In this document: piece by piece, positions 1-12,236 of the stretch
Layout of the letters: each line of letters begins with the position of its first letter
Position numbering within the stretch: the first letter of the stretch is position 1
From: Coffea arabica
Taxonomy: Eukaryota; Streptophyta; Magnoliopsida; Gentianales; Rubiaceae
Direction of reading: 5' to 3'
DNA: 64,000 bases
Assembly (NCBI RefSeq): GCF_036785885.1
Contig: NC_092320.1
Coordinates: 23,065,557-23,129,556 of the forward strand
Notes under the pieces: model-generated
Database searches by the model: none
What the model saw: only the letters and a program-made list of their open reading frames with translations
Told to the model about the DNA's origin: nothing
Program-made: the position numbers and the translations under genes

Positions 1-430
1 ACGCATTTTCCTTTCCACCGTTTGAACTTAGCGGATGGTTATCTAGCTTTCAGTCGGTTCCAATCTCTCCAAGCATCTCCTCTCTCGGTTCTTGTTTTGT
101 CAAAATTCTAGTAGCTTGTTCCTTAATTGCATGGTAGTTTAACCGAATCTCCAAGATTGGTTCAGTCCTTTAGTTTTAGTTCATTTCTTTGCTACGAGTC
201 CATAATTTTATTGTCTCATACATTGATTCCAAATTTCGTTTATTCTAATTTGTATGTACCTTGGAAAATTTTCTGGTCTAATAAAATTTCACACATTTGA
301 CTTTAAGGAAAATTAAGTAGTCATGTAACTTATTTAACTATATAATATATTCAAATGGCTCAAATTACAATATGCATATCATATGTTTATTTGATTCATA
401 TAATTTTTTTTTACACCATTCTAGGATATT
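1..430. other. AT-rich spacer, nothing recognised
   Basis: No coding frame, RNA gene or clear repeat boundary is visible. The stretch ends at the poly-T run (433-447) that is the poly-A tail of the minus-strand LINE beside it. Confidence 0.6.
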
Positions 431-495
431 TCTTTTTTTTTTTTTTTGACAAATGATAATATTTTTATAGATATTAACACTTGATAGTACAAGGG

Positions 496-3400
496 CTAAT
501 TACAAAAAGGGGTAACTACCCCCATATCTTTCCTAGCTAAAGCTGAAAGCCAAGTTGGGAATGTACCTTCCCATTCAAAACTTCTAGTTGCCTTGACTGC
601 GAATTGAGCCAATTCATGGCTACAACTATTAGCAGTTCTGGGAACAAAAGAGAAAGTGCAACTTTCAAATCTTTTCTTCAGGACATCAATGTCATCCAGG
701 AGTGTTTGGAGTCTACATTCCTGAACATTGTCCGTATTGATGAGACTCACAACATACTTACAGTCATATTGGACTTCTTTGTTTGTCCATCCTGCACCTT
801 GAGCCATTTCCAGCCCACCTCTGATTTCTAGAGTTTCCTCTGTGGCTGCTTCCCCTTTCCTCCTCTCAGTAATTCCCTTCGCTTTCACTATCGCCCCGTA
901 CTAGTTCCTTACAATGATCCCCAATCCTGATCTGACCATTTTAGCTGAAATTGCTACGTCCGTGTTGATCATCATTGTTCCTTCCTTAGGAGGCTCCCAT
1001 CGCTGCTGGACCTGTCTTTCCATTTCTAGACCTGAATTTGCTCGTGTCTGATTCATACGCTGCCTCATACTCGATCCATTCCTGCTGTGCCTTGTCTATT
1101 ATTGCTTTTGCATCCACTAACTCACTCTGGAATGTTAACTTGTTTCTCGCTTTCCAGATTTGCCATAAGAGGTTCACCGTAAGCCTGATTCTATCTACTC
1201 CTTGTGTCTCCTTTGCTGATTGCGTTACAACTTCCCACCATCTCCACAAGTTACCTTGTAGTGCAACTAAGCCCTCCCACCTTACAGGAGCTAACTTCCA
1301 TATCATTTTAGCTTTTGGGCAGAAGAAGAAAATGTGCTCAATGGTTTCCATTTCCTCCCCACAGCAGTGACATATCATGTTACTGATTCCAAATCTCTTG
1401 TAGAGAGCTTCATTTGTGGCCATTCCATTTTGCAGACATCTCCATAAAAAATGTTTAGGCTCCACAATCTTTTCCATACTGTGTGCTTTCTAATTTCCCA
1501 GCTGGTTTCCGGATCAGATGCAAGTCTTCGATTCATCATTTCACTTTGCTCCTTTGCAACAACATATCCAATTTTCACAGTGTAAATCCCAGACTTGCTA
1601 TAATTCCAAAACAATCTGTCTTTTCTATCATATAAACTAAGCAGGATATTAATAATGTGATCCACATCAACAACATTAAACCAGTGCTTCAAGAGATCAT
1701 TCTTCCACTTTCCTCCCTCTATTAGCTCGTGGACAAACTCAAGTTGACATCCTATTGGTTTAACTATTGTTACTCTTCCATCAACCAGGCCAGGTATCCA
1801 TCTATCATGCCAAATTTTCATTGACCTTCCATCTCCCACTCTCTTCCATAGCCCTTGTTGAAGTAGTTCTCCCCCTTTATGCATGCTTTTCCAACACCAA
1901 GAAGCATTGTTAGGTGGTTGTTGTCCTAACCAGTCATCCTCTTTCATATACTTAGCCTTCAGGACTTTGCTTACTAACAAATTTGGATTGGTAACAATTC
2001 TTCAAATTTGTTTTGCAAGCAGAGCCATATTGGAGGCTTCCAGGTCTCTAAAACCCATCCCCCCTTTCCCTTTGACCTCTGAAAGTTTACTCCACCTAAC
2101 CCAATGTACTTTTTTTTTAGATTCCCCACCACCCCACCAGTACCTTGCGATTCTAGCACTAATGGCTTTGCACAAACCTTTGGTATTATTTTAGAGCAGG
2201 ACATAATGTGTGTAGGCATAGCTATAATGACTGATTTGATCAAAACCTCTTTGCCTCCTTGGCTAAGCAACTTTTGTTTCCATCCTTGAAGTTTACTACT
2301 AATGTTACTCATCAAATACCCAAAAATCTGGTTTTTAGCTCTCCCAATGGTCATCGGAAGACCTAGATATTTACCACTAAGAGCTTCCCTCATATTGTCC
2401 AACACCTCACTAATTTCCCCTCTAAGCATCATGGGAGTATTTCTAGTAAAAAACATGGTAGATTTGTCAAAATTTACCACCTATCCAGTTGTTTTGCCGT
2501 AAAGCTGAATTATCTCCTTGATCTTCTGAGCCTCTTGTTTGCTAGCTTTACAACACAAGAGGGAGTCATCTGCAAAAAATAAATGAGACACCATGGGCTG
2601 TCTTTGCAGATTTTTATACTAGTTAGATGCTTATTATCCACAGCTTTCTTGAGTAAATTTGAGAGCCCTTCAATACATATGATAAACAAATAAGGAGATA
2701 GAGGATCTCCTTGTCTAATCCCTCTGGAAGGTTTGACACATCGAACCTTTTGTCCATTCAAATTAAAGGAGTAAGAAACAGTGGAAATACAAGTCATGAT
2801 CCATTGAACAAAAGTAGGACAAAAACCCATGTGCATCATAATTCTACCAAGAAATTTCCACTCCACTCTATCATGAGCTTTAGACATATCAAGCTTAATG
2901 GTCATGAAGCCTACTTTGCCAAATCTCTTGCTTTTCAGAAAATGTAAAAGTTCATGAGCAATGATAACAATGTCAAGAATTTGTCTACCTGGAACAAAAG
3001 CAAATTGAGATGGACTAATGCAGTGCTTAAGAACTTTTTTCAGTCTATTAGCCAACAGCTTGGAAATGGTTTTGTACAAAACATTGCATAGACTAATAGG
3101 TCTGAAATTAGTTAGCATCACAGGGTTATCAACCTTGGGGATTAGGGAAATGATGGTCTCATTAATAGACTTAAGGAGATTACCCGTATGAAAAAAGCTA
3201 GTAATGGCATTGACAATATCAACTTTGATTATGCTCCAGTATGTTTGAAAAAAACACGGGGACATACCATCAACTCCAGGAGCTTTGTTAGGAAACATAG
3301 AGAAAATGCCTTGTTTGATCTCCAACTCGTCCACAGGTTTAATCAACTGTGCATTCATGAGATTGGAAATAGTGCACGGTATGCCTTGTAGCACTTCATC

Positions 3401-4617
3401 AAATTCTGTTGGGTTATTAGAGGTGAAGAGCTCCTTATAGTGTGTACACAATTCTTCCTCAATTTCCTGGTCACTCCTACACCACTCCCCATCAGTTTTC
3501 TGGAGGATGCTGATCCTGTTTCGTTTCCTTTTAGCCATGACACTTTGGTGAAAGTAAGCAGTGTTTTTGTCCCCCTCCTCGAGCCATCTACTTCTTGATT
3601 TCTGGCTCCAGTATAGCTTCTCATCCTTATAGGCTTTGCTTAACTGACGCTTCAAGGTTGTAATGACTCCCTTATTGCACTCTCTTGTTGCCTTTAGTTG
3701 CTCCTTTATCTCCTGGATTTTTGCCTTTGCATTACCTTTGGCTGTCCTGTTCCAATCGATCAATGCTAATCTGCACTTCTTAATTCTTCTCACTACTTTA
3801 AACATTCTGGATCCATGTTGTTCTCTGCCCCAAGCTGTTTTAATTACCATTTCAGATGCTTTGTCTTTTGCCCATCTTTGGTCGAAGAAAAACCTTCTTT
3901 TACCTCTCCTTTGTTGCGGGTTTGTGTCCACCATAAGGAGGCAATGATCAGATGCCTCTTTTCAATATGCTCGCAAGTCACATTTTCATGTAACTGCATC
4001 CATCCAACACTCCCTAAACATCTGTCCAACCTCTCCTTTACCTCCCCCTTCCCGTCCCATGTATTACTCCATGTCCAAGGGACCCCTACAAATCCTATAT
4101 CCACCAGCTCATTCCCAGAAATGAAGTTATTAAAGTCCCTAAAGCTACCTTCGGATCTTTCTCTCCCTCCCCATTTCTCTCCATTAGAGGAAATATCATT
4201 AAAATCACCCATAACAGCCCATTTCTCACCCCATTCCCTCTTTTTTTCCTCTATTGTTTTCCATTGATGTTTCCTAACTCTATCCTCCGTACTTGCATAA
4301 ATTCCTACCAGCCACCAGTCATCATTTGTTTCCTTCTCTACTACTATCGCTGCAATGTACCAGTCAGAACCTTGTACACCCAGCAGTACCACATCCTCCT
4401 TCCAAAACAAAGCTAACCCCCCAGCTCTTCCTTTAGGATTCACAACAAATCTATTCTCAAAATTAACTCTTTTTTGAACTTGTTTCATATATCTTTCCTG
4501 GTTTTTTGTTTCACACAAAAACATGATATTAGGAAAGTGGAGGTGAAGTACCTCCTTCAGTTGGGAAATTGTCAAGGGGCCTCCTGCACCTTGACAATTC
4601 CACACCGCCACCTTCAT
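496..4617 (-). pseudogene. LINE A ORF2: endonuclease, reverse transcriptase, zf-RVT, RNase H; several frame breaks
   Basis: ORF2 of an L1-type LINE nicks the target and copies the element RNA there. The APE-type endonuclease begins at 4617 with MKVAVWNCQGAGGP and holds FLCETKN and MGDFNDISS; it runs to about 3850. The RT domain covers 3934-1974. It has NKAPGVDGMSPCFFQ, FRPISLCNVLYKTISKLLANRLK, SQFAFVPGRQ, RGIRQGDPLSPYLFI and, in another frame near 2565-2580, an intact FADD catalytic box. A zf-RVT domain (CHCCGEEMETIEHIFFFCP) lies at about 1290-1380. RNase H lies at 888-496 (YDCKYVVSLI, ANSCSHELAQFAVKA). The frame shifts near 3850-3930, 2590, 1980, 1480 and 890-985, and a TAG sits at 2481-2483. 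The copy cannot make its own enzyme. Confidence 0.9.
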
Positions 4618-4811
4618 TGTGTTGGTGGAGGCATTACGAGACTAGCCTCCAATTCCCCTCCCTGTTGGGCAGCATTTCTGTCCCTTTTTACTAGCTTTTG
4701 TTTTGAACCTTCTTCAAAGTCCTCCTCCATGAGATCCAGCTCTTGTTTATCATCCTACATTTTTCTTTTTTCTCCAAACCTGCTCACTTATCCCACTATC
4801 TGTTATGTCTC

Positions 4812-6077
4812 TTAAAGGTATTCTTTTATTCCGCAAACTCCTCCTCCATTTCCCCCTTGTTTGCTTTCATTAACTGGTGATAAGCACCCATTCTTTCCAG
4901 TTTCAATAGCATGAATTATCATACCCCCTTTTTCAGTTTTGTCCTTCACCTCCTTCTCTGGAGAAATCTCGACCACCATGTCCACTAGACTATGATCGTC
5001 CTTCCTGTTCTTGCTTGTCCCCAGGTCTACTATCACCTTACATATTTCTATGTTTTCCTTTTCTCTTGACTCTTTCCCCTCTAAATGTTTTTCCACTCTT
5101 TTTTCCAGCTCATTGTTTTCTCTCAGAATCTCTCTCCCTTTCTTCTCAATTACTTCCTTTTTCTGGTCACTATTCTTACCCACCTCATCACTCCCTCTAC
5201 TACCTATATCAACCATTCCCCCAGAACCTTTCTCCCTAGCTGCTCCAGCCTTAATTCCAGATTCTTTGTTCCCCACAAATACCACCATACCCCTTTGTTT
5301 TACCTCTATTTCCATCCCTTTGTAAACTCTCAAGGGAGATGCCATAATGTTCCCTGCTCTAATCCAAGCACCATATTGACCTTCCCTACCAAACTGTCCA
5401 TCCTTCCTTTCCCCATTACAGGACTTGTCCCCGTGGCCTATTATCCCACAATTATAGCAAAAGTCCGGACATCGCTCATATTTAAACTCCACCTAGGTGT
5501 TCACTCCTTCCAACATCACCAAGGTTCCTCTCGGAAAAGGTTGAAGTACATCAACCTCTGCCATTATCTTCATATGCCTGCCTTCTTCCCCCCTCCCCGG
5601 TGGACAAATTACCTCTCTTACTGATCTAAAGAGTTTCCCTAACTTAAAACCCACTGTTCTACACAACCAGTGGACTGGAAGATTCCAGATCTGTACCCAT
5701 ATGTAAGCATATCTAAAGCAGTGGAGCTTTCTTTCACAACCTATCTCCCATTCTTTTATCACTAGAACCTGATTGTCCAGAATCCACGGCCCTCCCACCA
5801 GCACTTTTTCATGGTCATCTTCATTTTCAAACTGGAATTGAAAGAGGTTAGGTCCTAGCTCAGTTATAGCCATGTTTCTGGGATACCCCCAAACATGGTT
5901 GGTAAAGTTTTTAAACCCTATCAAATGTGCCACCTTATCACCTATCACCCTTCCAACTAGGCTCCTACTACATTCTTGCATACCCTCTTTAACATCATTT
6001 GAACAGAGATCTACCACTTCCAGCTCCGTTGTAGAGAGCTCGAATTTGCCGAAAGCACGAGCTAACTCCTTCTCCAT
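4812..6077 (-). pseudogene. LINE A ORF1: DUF4283 plus CCHC zinc-knuckle RNA-binding protein, one nonsense codon
   Basis: ORF1 proteins of plant LINEs bind the element RNA in the cytoplasm. The reading frame starts with MEKELARAFGKFEL at 6077. A DUF4283 region (about residues 30-180) contains GGPWILDNQVLVIKEW and VWVQIWNLPVHWL-type motifs. A CCHC knuckle, CYNCGIIGHGDKSC, follows. The frame is open to 4812 except for one TAG at 5493-5495. It stands where relatives have Trp before VEFKYER, so TGG to TAG is the simplest lesion. The tail after the knuckle is long, charged and low in complexity, with many Glu and Lys, as is usual for these proteins. Apart from that stop the ORF would be about 421 residues, a normal length. 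ORF2 begins about 200 bp downstream on the same strand. Confidence 0.88.
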
Positions 6078-6300
6078 CTACTAGAAATCTAGCTACTTGA
6101 CACCACCTTTGTACTATTTCCTTTCGCAGAACTCCAGTTGCATAAACCTGCAAAACAGAGTAGAAGAACACAAGGTACGGGAAAGCTTAGGAAACCAAGT
6201 ACAGGTTGAAAAACCAAACAAGACCTCTACCCAACCCACTCAGATTCTTCTTACACACATACCGACATCCTCTACGGTTAGCATCCTTCTATAGTTCCCG

Positions 6301-6666
6301 GGATCATGACCATTTTCACACCAGAAAATTAGAGGCATTTAATTTAACCATTTATTTGTTTTATATAATATTTCTAATGATAAGTTAAATATAATGAAAT
6401 AAATTCAAAGTATGCACATAAATTTCCGAGTTCTCACAATCATGGTACCTTGAGTATGGATAGTTGTACTTTATTTGTAATATGATTGCTCCCGTACAAG
6501 AGAATCCTCACATCATTAGCATACAGGTATGTATTTGAAGTATGGAAAGATAGTGAATAATTTTTAAAAATTTAACACCTCTTATGAAAGTGGAGTTATC
6601 TCATTAATGGCTACTTAATTATAAAATATAGCTCAAGTAATCATAATACTAAGTGAATGAGTCTTA
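6301..6666. other. AT-rich spacer, nothing recognised
   Basis: No ORF or repeat boundary stands out. The true 5' end of LINE A may lie inside this stretch. Confidence 0.5.
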
Positions 6667-7070
6667 GGGCCCATTTGGAGTTACAGTGCTTTTGGTAAAC
6701 AAGTACTTTTAGGTGTTAAAAGTACTTTTAAAGTGTTTGGTTAACATCATCCCATAAAATTAGGAGTAGAGCTTTTGGTGTTAAAAACATTGTTAGCAAA
6801 AGCTCAAATTTGGTGCTTTTAGAGTAACTTTTGTGATTTAAAAAATAAAATATCAAATTTAATCATTTTATCCGATATTATGAATCAAATAAAGAGATAA
6901 ACACTTACAAAAATTTTCAAATTATACATTATCCAATAAAATAAGTATTTATTGAATTATGTCTCCAAACAATATATTTAAAAGTACTTAAGTAGTTCAA
7001 AAGTACTTTTATTAAAAGCTCTACTAGGGAAATACTTTTCAATAAGCTACTACTACCCCCAAATGGGCCT
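6667..7070. mobile_element. MITE of about 400 bp with GGCCCATTTGG terminal inverted repeats
   Basis: The left end reads GGGCCCATTTGGAGTTA. The right end, read on the opposite strand, gives AGGCCCATTTGGGGGTA. Inner copies of AAAAGTACTTTTA-like sequence also occur in opposite orientation at the two ends, as in nonautonomous hAT-like MITEs. There is no coding capacity. The flanks (CTTAG and TTTAG) share only a few bases, so the target duplication is unclear and the superfamily is a guess. Confidence 0.65.
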
Positions 7071-7559
7071 TTAGAAAGGTGTTTTTAAGTACTTGATCTT
7101 TTCGAGTTATATTTTGGTGCCAAAAAGAACATTTATCGCATAATGGAATTGGCATGACTCATTCCATGTTTAATGTGAGATAAGTATATTAAAAGAATAT
7201 TGATTACATGGTAAATGCTCATTAAAAGGTCAAGTATTCACTTGACTTTTCTAATTCTTATTAAAAGGTAAAATTAAGAGGATTTTTAATTTATGTAATT
7301 TTTATTAATTAAGAACTATGACTCATTCTTATTGTCAACGTGTTTGAGAACCTAACAGGCCATACACATTAAGAATTCCTTTAGGTGGATCAAATGAATT
7401 TCAAGTAGAGATTTGAAAGACAAATTCTATAACTTATAATTTAATTTGTGAGACAAATTAAACTTGAGGGACTAATGTTGCAATTGTAGTTGAGTCTTCC
7501 AATACAAGGAGTTGAATTGGGGTAAGGAAACCAATTCTTTAGGAATTTAGTTTTTGGTT
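7071..7559. other. AT-rich spacer, nothing recognised
   Basis: No long ORF or repeat boundary is seen. It could be the upstream part of the LTR-like sequence that follows. Confidence 0.4.
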
Positions 7560-8078
7560 TTCCATTAGAATTGGGTCAACCTCTTTATTTATATATACCC
7601 TCTTAAACTTTTGCTAGTTAGACAAGTTCCACACACAAATTGGTGAGATTTTTGCAGGAAATTTTGAAAGAAAAATAGGTCATAATTTCCACTAGAAAGG
7701 AAAGGAAAAATTGGTCCTTTTCTCTCTCTCTTGGTTGAAACCCTAATTGTGAATTAGGGCAAATTTTTCTCTTCCATCTTTTGTGTATGATTGTCTAAGA
7801 ATCAGGTAGCACTAAATCTAGCAAAAGCTAATTCGACCTTAGAGGTTCTAGCTAAAGAGTTAGTGTGGATCACCTTTAGAGGCCAATCATATGAGTAGTT
7901 ACGTGGATCTCTCGCCACCCTCTGCAACAAACGCTCCTATTGTTTGTTTGTTTCTTCATTAATTGAGATAACATACTCAAATACCCTTCTAGTTGCATGT
8001 GATTTATCAAGGCTAAATGTCCTTTGAGGAATAAAAAATTTTAATCTTTCGCTGCTTTTATGCCTATGATTCCTTACA
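7560..8078 (+). mobile_element. Possible LTR remnant (Copia-type LTR 3' half)
   Basis: A TATA-like stretch near 7587 (TTTATATATACCCTC) is followed by a leader-like region. It ends in TTTCGCTGCTTTTATG and a CCTTACA terminus at 8078, close to the usual 3' end of plant Copia LTRs (CCGCTGC ... ACA). No primer-binding site follows and I could not find the 5' TG end or a target duplication. It may be a solo or truncated LTR; the call is weak. Confidence 0.3.
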
Positions 8079-9105
8079 ATTCGCTCATTAAGTTCTCTGG
8101 TTTGGAGATCCTAAATCTCTTTAAAGGCCATTTTTTGGTAGGAAACATTTCCAACTTCGAAGCCATTAAAAGTGTTAAGTTTGAAAATCTTATAGCTAAA
8201 ATTCCATAACAAAAAAGTTAGGCTCAGATGATATCCATTCAATTTGATTATTCATTTTGATTTGGGTGGATAACTATGCACTGTGGAGGATGATAAGCCA
8301 TCCACCTTGTCTATGTTGGAAATTTATATGATCTCAAAGAAAAATTATGAGTAATCAAAAGTGTTTTTATGTGTCCGATGTCTTAAACAACTTGAAGTAC
8401 CTTACGATTAATTAAACTCATCAAGCATGAAGTTAATAAAATATATAAAAGAAAAAAATTGAAAATTGCTAAGAAACAAACACACACACATGTGTGTGTT
8501 TGTGTGTGTATGTGTATATATTCTTTCAATTCAGTGAATTAATTGAGCTAACAATTTTCCAATCAACCCATAAAAGTCATTCAATAGTCTAATGGTATCC
8601 AATCATATAAATCCGCAAAAGTCATTCCAAATAAACTTTAACAATTATCCCAAAAGCAACAAACCCGAGGTCTTAATAGAATTACATTTAGAGTCAAGTA
8701 ACCATGCAATCATAAGAAAAGGGGAAAAAAGTCAAGGCAATCGCTCCTATAGTAGGTAATCCTCCTTCTTCTCCCCCTAAAAAATCTAGCCATTTTCCTA
8801 TGCATTTGCCTAATTATTGCTAGTGCATCCAATTAGATTGGATACTACAATATTGTACAAGTGTGAGGATCATTTTTCACAAGATTCTTTTTAGTGGACA
8901 ACTAGGTAATGACTCTCAGGAAGCTGGTTAAGTTTTTCCATGAAATGTTTGAATTATGGAACATCAGGTGAAAAGTACTTGCAAAGTGGTAGGCATTTTT
9001 CTTTCCCTCTGGGAAATTGTTCAAGCATGTCTCTCAAGGCATCTAAAGCCAAGTTTGCAATTTCTCTAAGGTTGTCAATGGTTGAGTTTGAGATAGTAGG
9101 TGGAA
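8079..9105. other. Spacer with a CA/TG microsatellite; no gene seen
   Basis: No coding sequence is visible. The only clear feature is the dinucleotide repeat near 8475-8520. Confidence 0.5.
8475..8520. repeat. Palindromic (CA)n/(TG)n microsatellite
   Basis: A short CA run turns at CATG into a TG run, with a further TG/TA tail. The two arms are complementary and could form a hairpin. Confidence 0.85.
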
Positions 9106-9747
9106 TGTTGGCAAAATAAACCAAATCTAAAAGTTTCTATTTATTTATTTGCTAGTTTTATTGGAATCAGATTTTTAGTAGTTGTGTTAATTAGGAGTTT
9201 GTGTTTTATTTGATAATTTTTCTGTAAGTGATTTCTTATTTTGTAAGTCTTAGAAGTTATAATTAGGGATTAGTTGAGGTATTTTTGAGAGTCCAAGAGA
9301 GTCTAAGAGCATCTATAAGTTTTTATAGTAGTGTGACTTTCTTCTGTCGTTTGAGATTTCAATAATAGTGTGAATTATTTATTTTCTTCTCTCTCACATA
9401 AATATTTTGAGTGATGATTTTATCCTTTCAATTCAACCCTACATGTTTTGACTATTATTGGAACCCTAAATTTTGAGTTCAACATGGAAGAGGCTGTGGT
9501 GATGGTTGTTTTTAAGGTATTGCTCGATCAACCTTGCCACCACCTTTTCTCGCTTCTCAAAAATTTAACAAATTATTAGAGATTCAATCCTAACAAATTG
9601 GCATCAGAGTTGGGCAATCTTGATTAATTTCTTATTTCTAGTATGACAACAAAAAATGTTATATCCAAATTTTTTAGCAGAGTACTAAACTTTGCGCTAT
9701 GGCCCCTTAAGACGCAAGCAATATTGATTCAGAATGGATTGAATTCA
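9106..9747 (+). mobile_element. LTR retrotransposon fragment: LTR, primer-binding site and start of gag
   Basis: A putative LTR runs from TGTTGGCAAAATAAACC (9106) to TAACA (9595). It is followed by AATTGGCATCAGAGTTGGG, which resembles the initiator-Met tRNA primer-binding site of plant Copia elements (usually TGGTATCAGAG). About 35 bases later an ATG opens MTTKNVISKF and then a broken FALWPLKTQAILIQNGL, the usual first block of Copia gag. The similarity stops at about 9747, where the CACTA-like end begins. Only the 5' part of the element is here. Confidence 0.7.
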
Positions 9748-10225
9748 CTACCCAAAAAGCACTATTACTGGTGATTTTGTTCTTTAACAAGGCTAGGAAC
9801 TATTAGAAAAAGTGTTATTTTCATGACGAATTATAGGTCTTCAATTAAAAAAGATAATATTTAACAAATTTAGATTGTCATAAAAAAATGCACTTAGTTG
9901 TCACAAGAAATTGAAACTTTGCACTTTCCAATTTGAGCTAGATATCAGGAATTGTATACTTCCAAACATTTTATTTTTTAAAAATTTTGCTAATTAATCA
10001 ACTTACAGTGATGAGAATGCTATCATGAATACTACAAAAAGTTCCTAATATGTCATCACAAAATGTATAGTTCCCTTCTTATTTTGCTGGGAATGAAAAA
10101 TGCACGAGAATGATATGAAGTTTATCAACTCTTTTTTTTCATGTAACTATGATGTTTAATCCTTATTCTCATGCATATACTTTTTTCTGTAAATGTAGTA
10201 CTATGCGTTGTTGATACTTATAATG
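9748..10225. mobile_element. Left half of a CACTA-like DNA transposon
   Basis: The stretch begins with CACTAC at 9748, with a second CACTA ten bases later. It holds subterminal motifs such as TTGTCATAAA (about 9877) and TTGTCAC (about 9898). These are the reverse complements of TTTATGACAA and GTGACAAC, found many times in 16700-17100. That fits two ends of one element split by LINE B. The terminal bases match the right end only over the first five or six positions, and the 3-bp flanks differ (ATT and TGT), so the exact left end is uncertain. Confidence 0.5.
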
Positions 10226-10709
10226 AGATCAAGAAAAGAAAAGGCTAATTGCAAAACGCCTTGATTCTTTGTAAATCAATTCAAAGAACATGTCCTTGGT
10301 CCGTTAAGCAAGTATTTCAAAGAGCCCTGCCAAGCAAGTATTTGATCGTCTGCAATTCCAAGTTAGCAATTGCAGCCAATTGATCCACTAATTGATGCCG
10401 ATCCTGCTTTTCCTTTCTTACTAAAGTAAGTAATTTTGTTGAAACGAAGATCAATTCATCAAAAGTGGGTACATGGCTTCATCTATTCAACTCTGCACGT
10501 CAACTGCTTGATGAAATACCCAGCCGAATTTGAAGTTGGATTCTTCACTTATTCTTCAAAGAAGCTACCTGTGGTAATTTAATTTAGCCCAAAGCAGAAT
10601 TTCTTTCCAAGTAAGATCGATGATAGTGGTTAGGAAGATAGACTGCACGCCAACTGTTTGACGAAAGATCCTGCCCAATTTGAAGTTTCTTATACCACTT
10701 TGATGATTC

Positions 10710-11627
10710 ATGGCTGCCCTTCACTCCTTGGCTGAAAGGCAAAGTATGTCCCTATCACCGAAAAAATCCTTCTCCCAACTCTTCTCACAGCCAGCAAGGT
10801 CCACTATCCAAATTCGGCCGACGACATTGTACAAGGGTGAGGCTGCGGTTGTTTTCTCTAGAGAAGATGCGGACAGGCTTGCGGCACCGTTTTGGTAGGC
10901 TTTGGTTGGGAAATTCTCTCATGGACAACCTACTTTAGAAGAAATTTGCAAGTTCTTTGCAACGTTAAATCTAAGAGATCACGTTTCTATTGGGTTGATG
11001 GACTATAGACATGTTTTGATTAAGTGTTCAGCTGAGGTACATTTTAACAGGATTTGGATGAGAGGGGTTTGGCAATTGGGAAAATTTCCGATGCGAGTAT
11101 TTCGTTGGACTAGAGAATTCCACATGCATAAAGAATCGTCTCTGGTTTCGGTTTGGGTGAATCTACCGACTCTGCCAATACATTACTTTAATAAACATTC
11201 TTTGTTTTCCATTTTATTTCCAGTCAGCAGACCTTTATTTCTGGATTCGGCTACGGCTGCTGGCGCAAGGCCTAGTGTGGCTAGGGTGTGCGTGGAGGTT
11301 GATGTGGTGAACCCAGTTGTTTCGAGAGTATGGGTAGCCGTCGAAGGGGAAACAGGTTTTTGGCAAAGAATTGTGATAGAAGATATGCTGTCGTATTGCT
11401 CCACTTGTTGCCGTTTGGGTCACTCACCTAAGGAATGTAAGAAGAGCTTGTCTGAATTTACGTCTCGGCATCAAGCTCATCAGCACATGCGTTTGCAGTG
11501 CTATGCTCAGGTGGTTGCTCCTGTGTGCAATCCATCTGTTAATGGGAATAAGGAAAATGATGCTATCGCAACTACTCCTATGAAGGATGGCTCCAAGGCT
11601 TCGGAAATAGGACAGCAGTTGCAGTGA
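10710..11627 (+). pseudogene. LINE B ORF1: DUF4283-type RNA-binding protein with CCHC knuckle, one nonsense codon
   Basis: The frame starts at ATG 10710 (MAALHSLAERQSMSLSPKKS) and is broken once by TAG at 10896-10898, directly after APFW. The same frame continues with ALVGKFSHGQPTLEEICKFF, the conserved start of a DUF4283 core. WVNLPTLPIHYF and VEVDVVNPVVSRVWV lie in mid-domain. The CCHC knuckle is CSTCCRLGHSPKEC. Length is about 305 residues, short for the family, and the C-terminal tail continues as scattered frames to about 12070. RNA binding is inferred from the family. Confidence 0.85.
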
Positions 11628-12236
11628 AAGGGACAAATCTTACTGGGTCGGATGTGCTAGGTGCCACAATCGATCGGCAGGAGGCTGACCATAGGCAGGA
11701 GGCTGACCATAGTTGTTCCGATGATATTGCACTTGTTGCTATGATGGGTGGAGAAACTGAGACATTGGCTTCTGCTAGATATGGATATCAGGTTACATGT
11801 GATGGGGCAGAGGGGTCTTTGGGAGGGGAGAAACACAAAATTCATGCATAGCTGGTGACTGAAAAGGGGCATGATTATGATGAAAATCTGGCTTTATCAA
11901 AGCAATTTTTGGCCGAGAAACAGCAGCTATGGCTGAGAGAACTGTGTTGGAAAGCTTTTTCTATCAATTTGCATGGGAAGGAGGATGGGGTTCACAGAGA
12001 TTATGAGGAGATTGAAGTTGGTTTGTCAAACATTGCAGGCAATTTATCTCCGAGAATGGTTGTCCAATAAGCAAGAGTGATGAAGTCGTCAGTGTCGGCT
12101 TTGAACATTGATCAATCTGTGGTGACGGCACAAGATTTCAAACAAGCAAGGGGGACAGGTGTGCGTACTCATTTTCCGTCTGATAGACAACTACGGTCTA
12201 CTACATCATCCCAAAATTCTTTCCAGGTTTTTCTCA

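Larger units (their letters stand above)
431..6300 (-). mobile_element. LINE A: near full-length, decayed L1-type retrotransposon
   Basis: Read on the minus strand, the domain order is that of a plant L1-type LINE: ORF1 with a DUF4283 domain and CCHC knuckle, then ORF2 with endonuclease, reverse transcriptase, zf-RVT and RNase H. The 3' end lies at low coordinates, after the RNase H stop, and finishes in a poly-A tail (T-run 433-447). The 5' end is not fixed: ORF1 starts at 6077 and a short 5' UTR probably runs to about 6300 or a little beyond. I found no convincing target-site duplication; an 8-bp AT-rich match (about 426-433 and 6368-6375) is too weak to use. The 3' UTR closely matches LINE C (37510-37565) and LINE D (53340-53410), so the three belong to one family. 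Confidence 0.9.

Noticed and set aside
5011..5624. Plus-strand Ser/Phe/Pro-rich ORFs opposite LINE A ORF1
   Set aside because: Shadows of the charged ORF1 tail on the other strand.
426..6375. Possible target duplication ATATTTCT around LINE A
   Set aside because: Only 8 AT-rich bases and the 5' end of the LINE is not otherwise fixed.
8475..8520. CA/TG repeat considered as part of a CRISPR-like or regulatory array
   Set aside because: It is a simple dinucleotide microsatellite in plant DNA, with no spacers.
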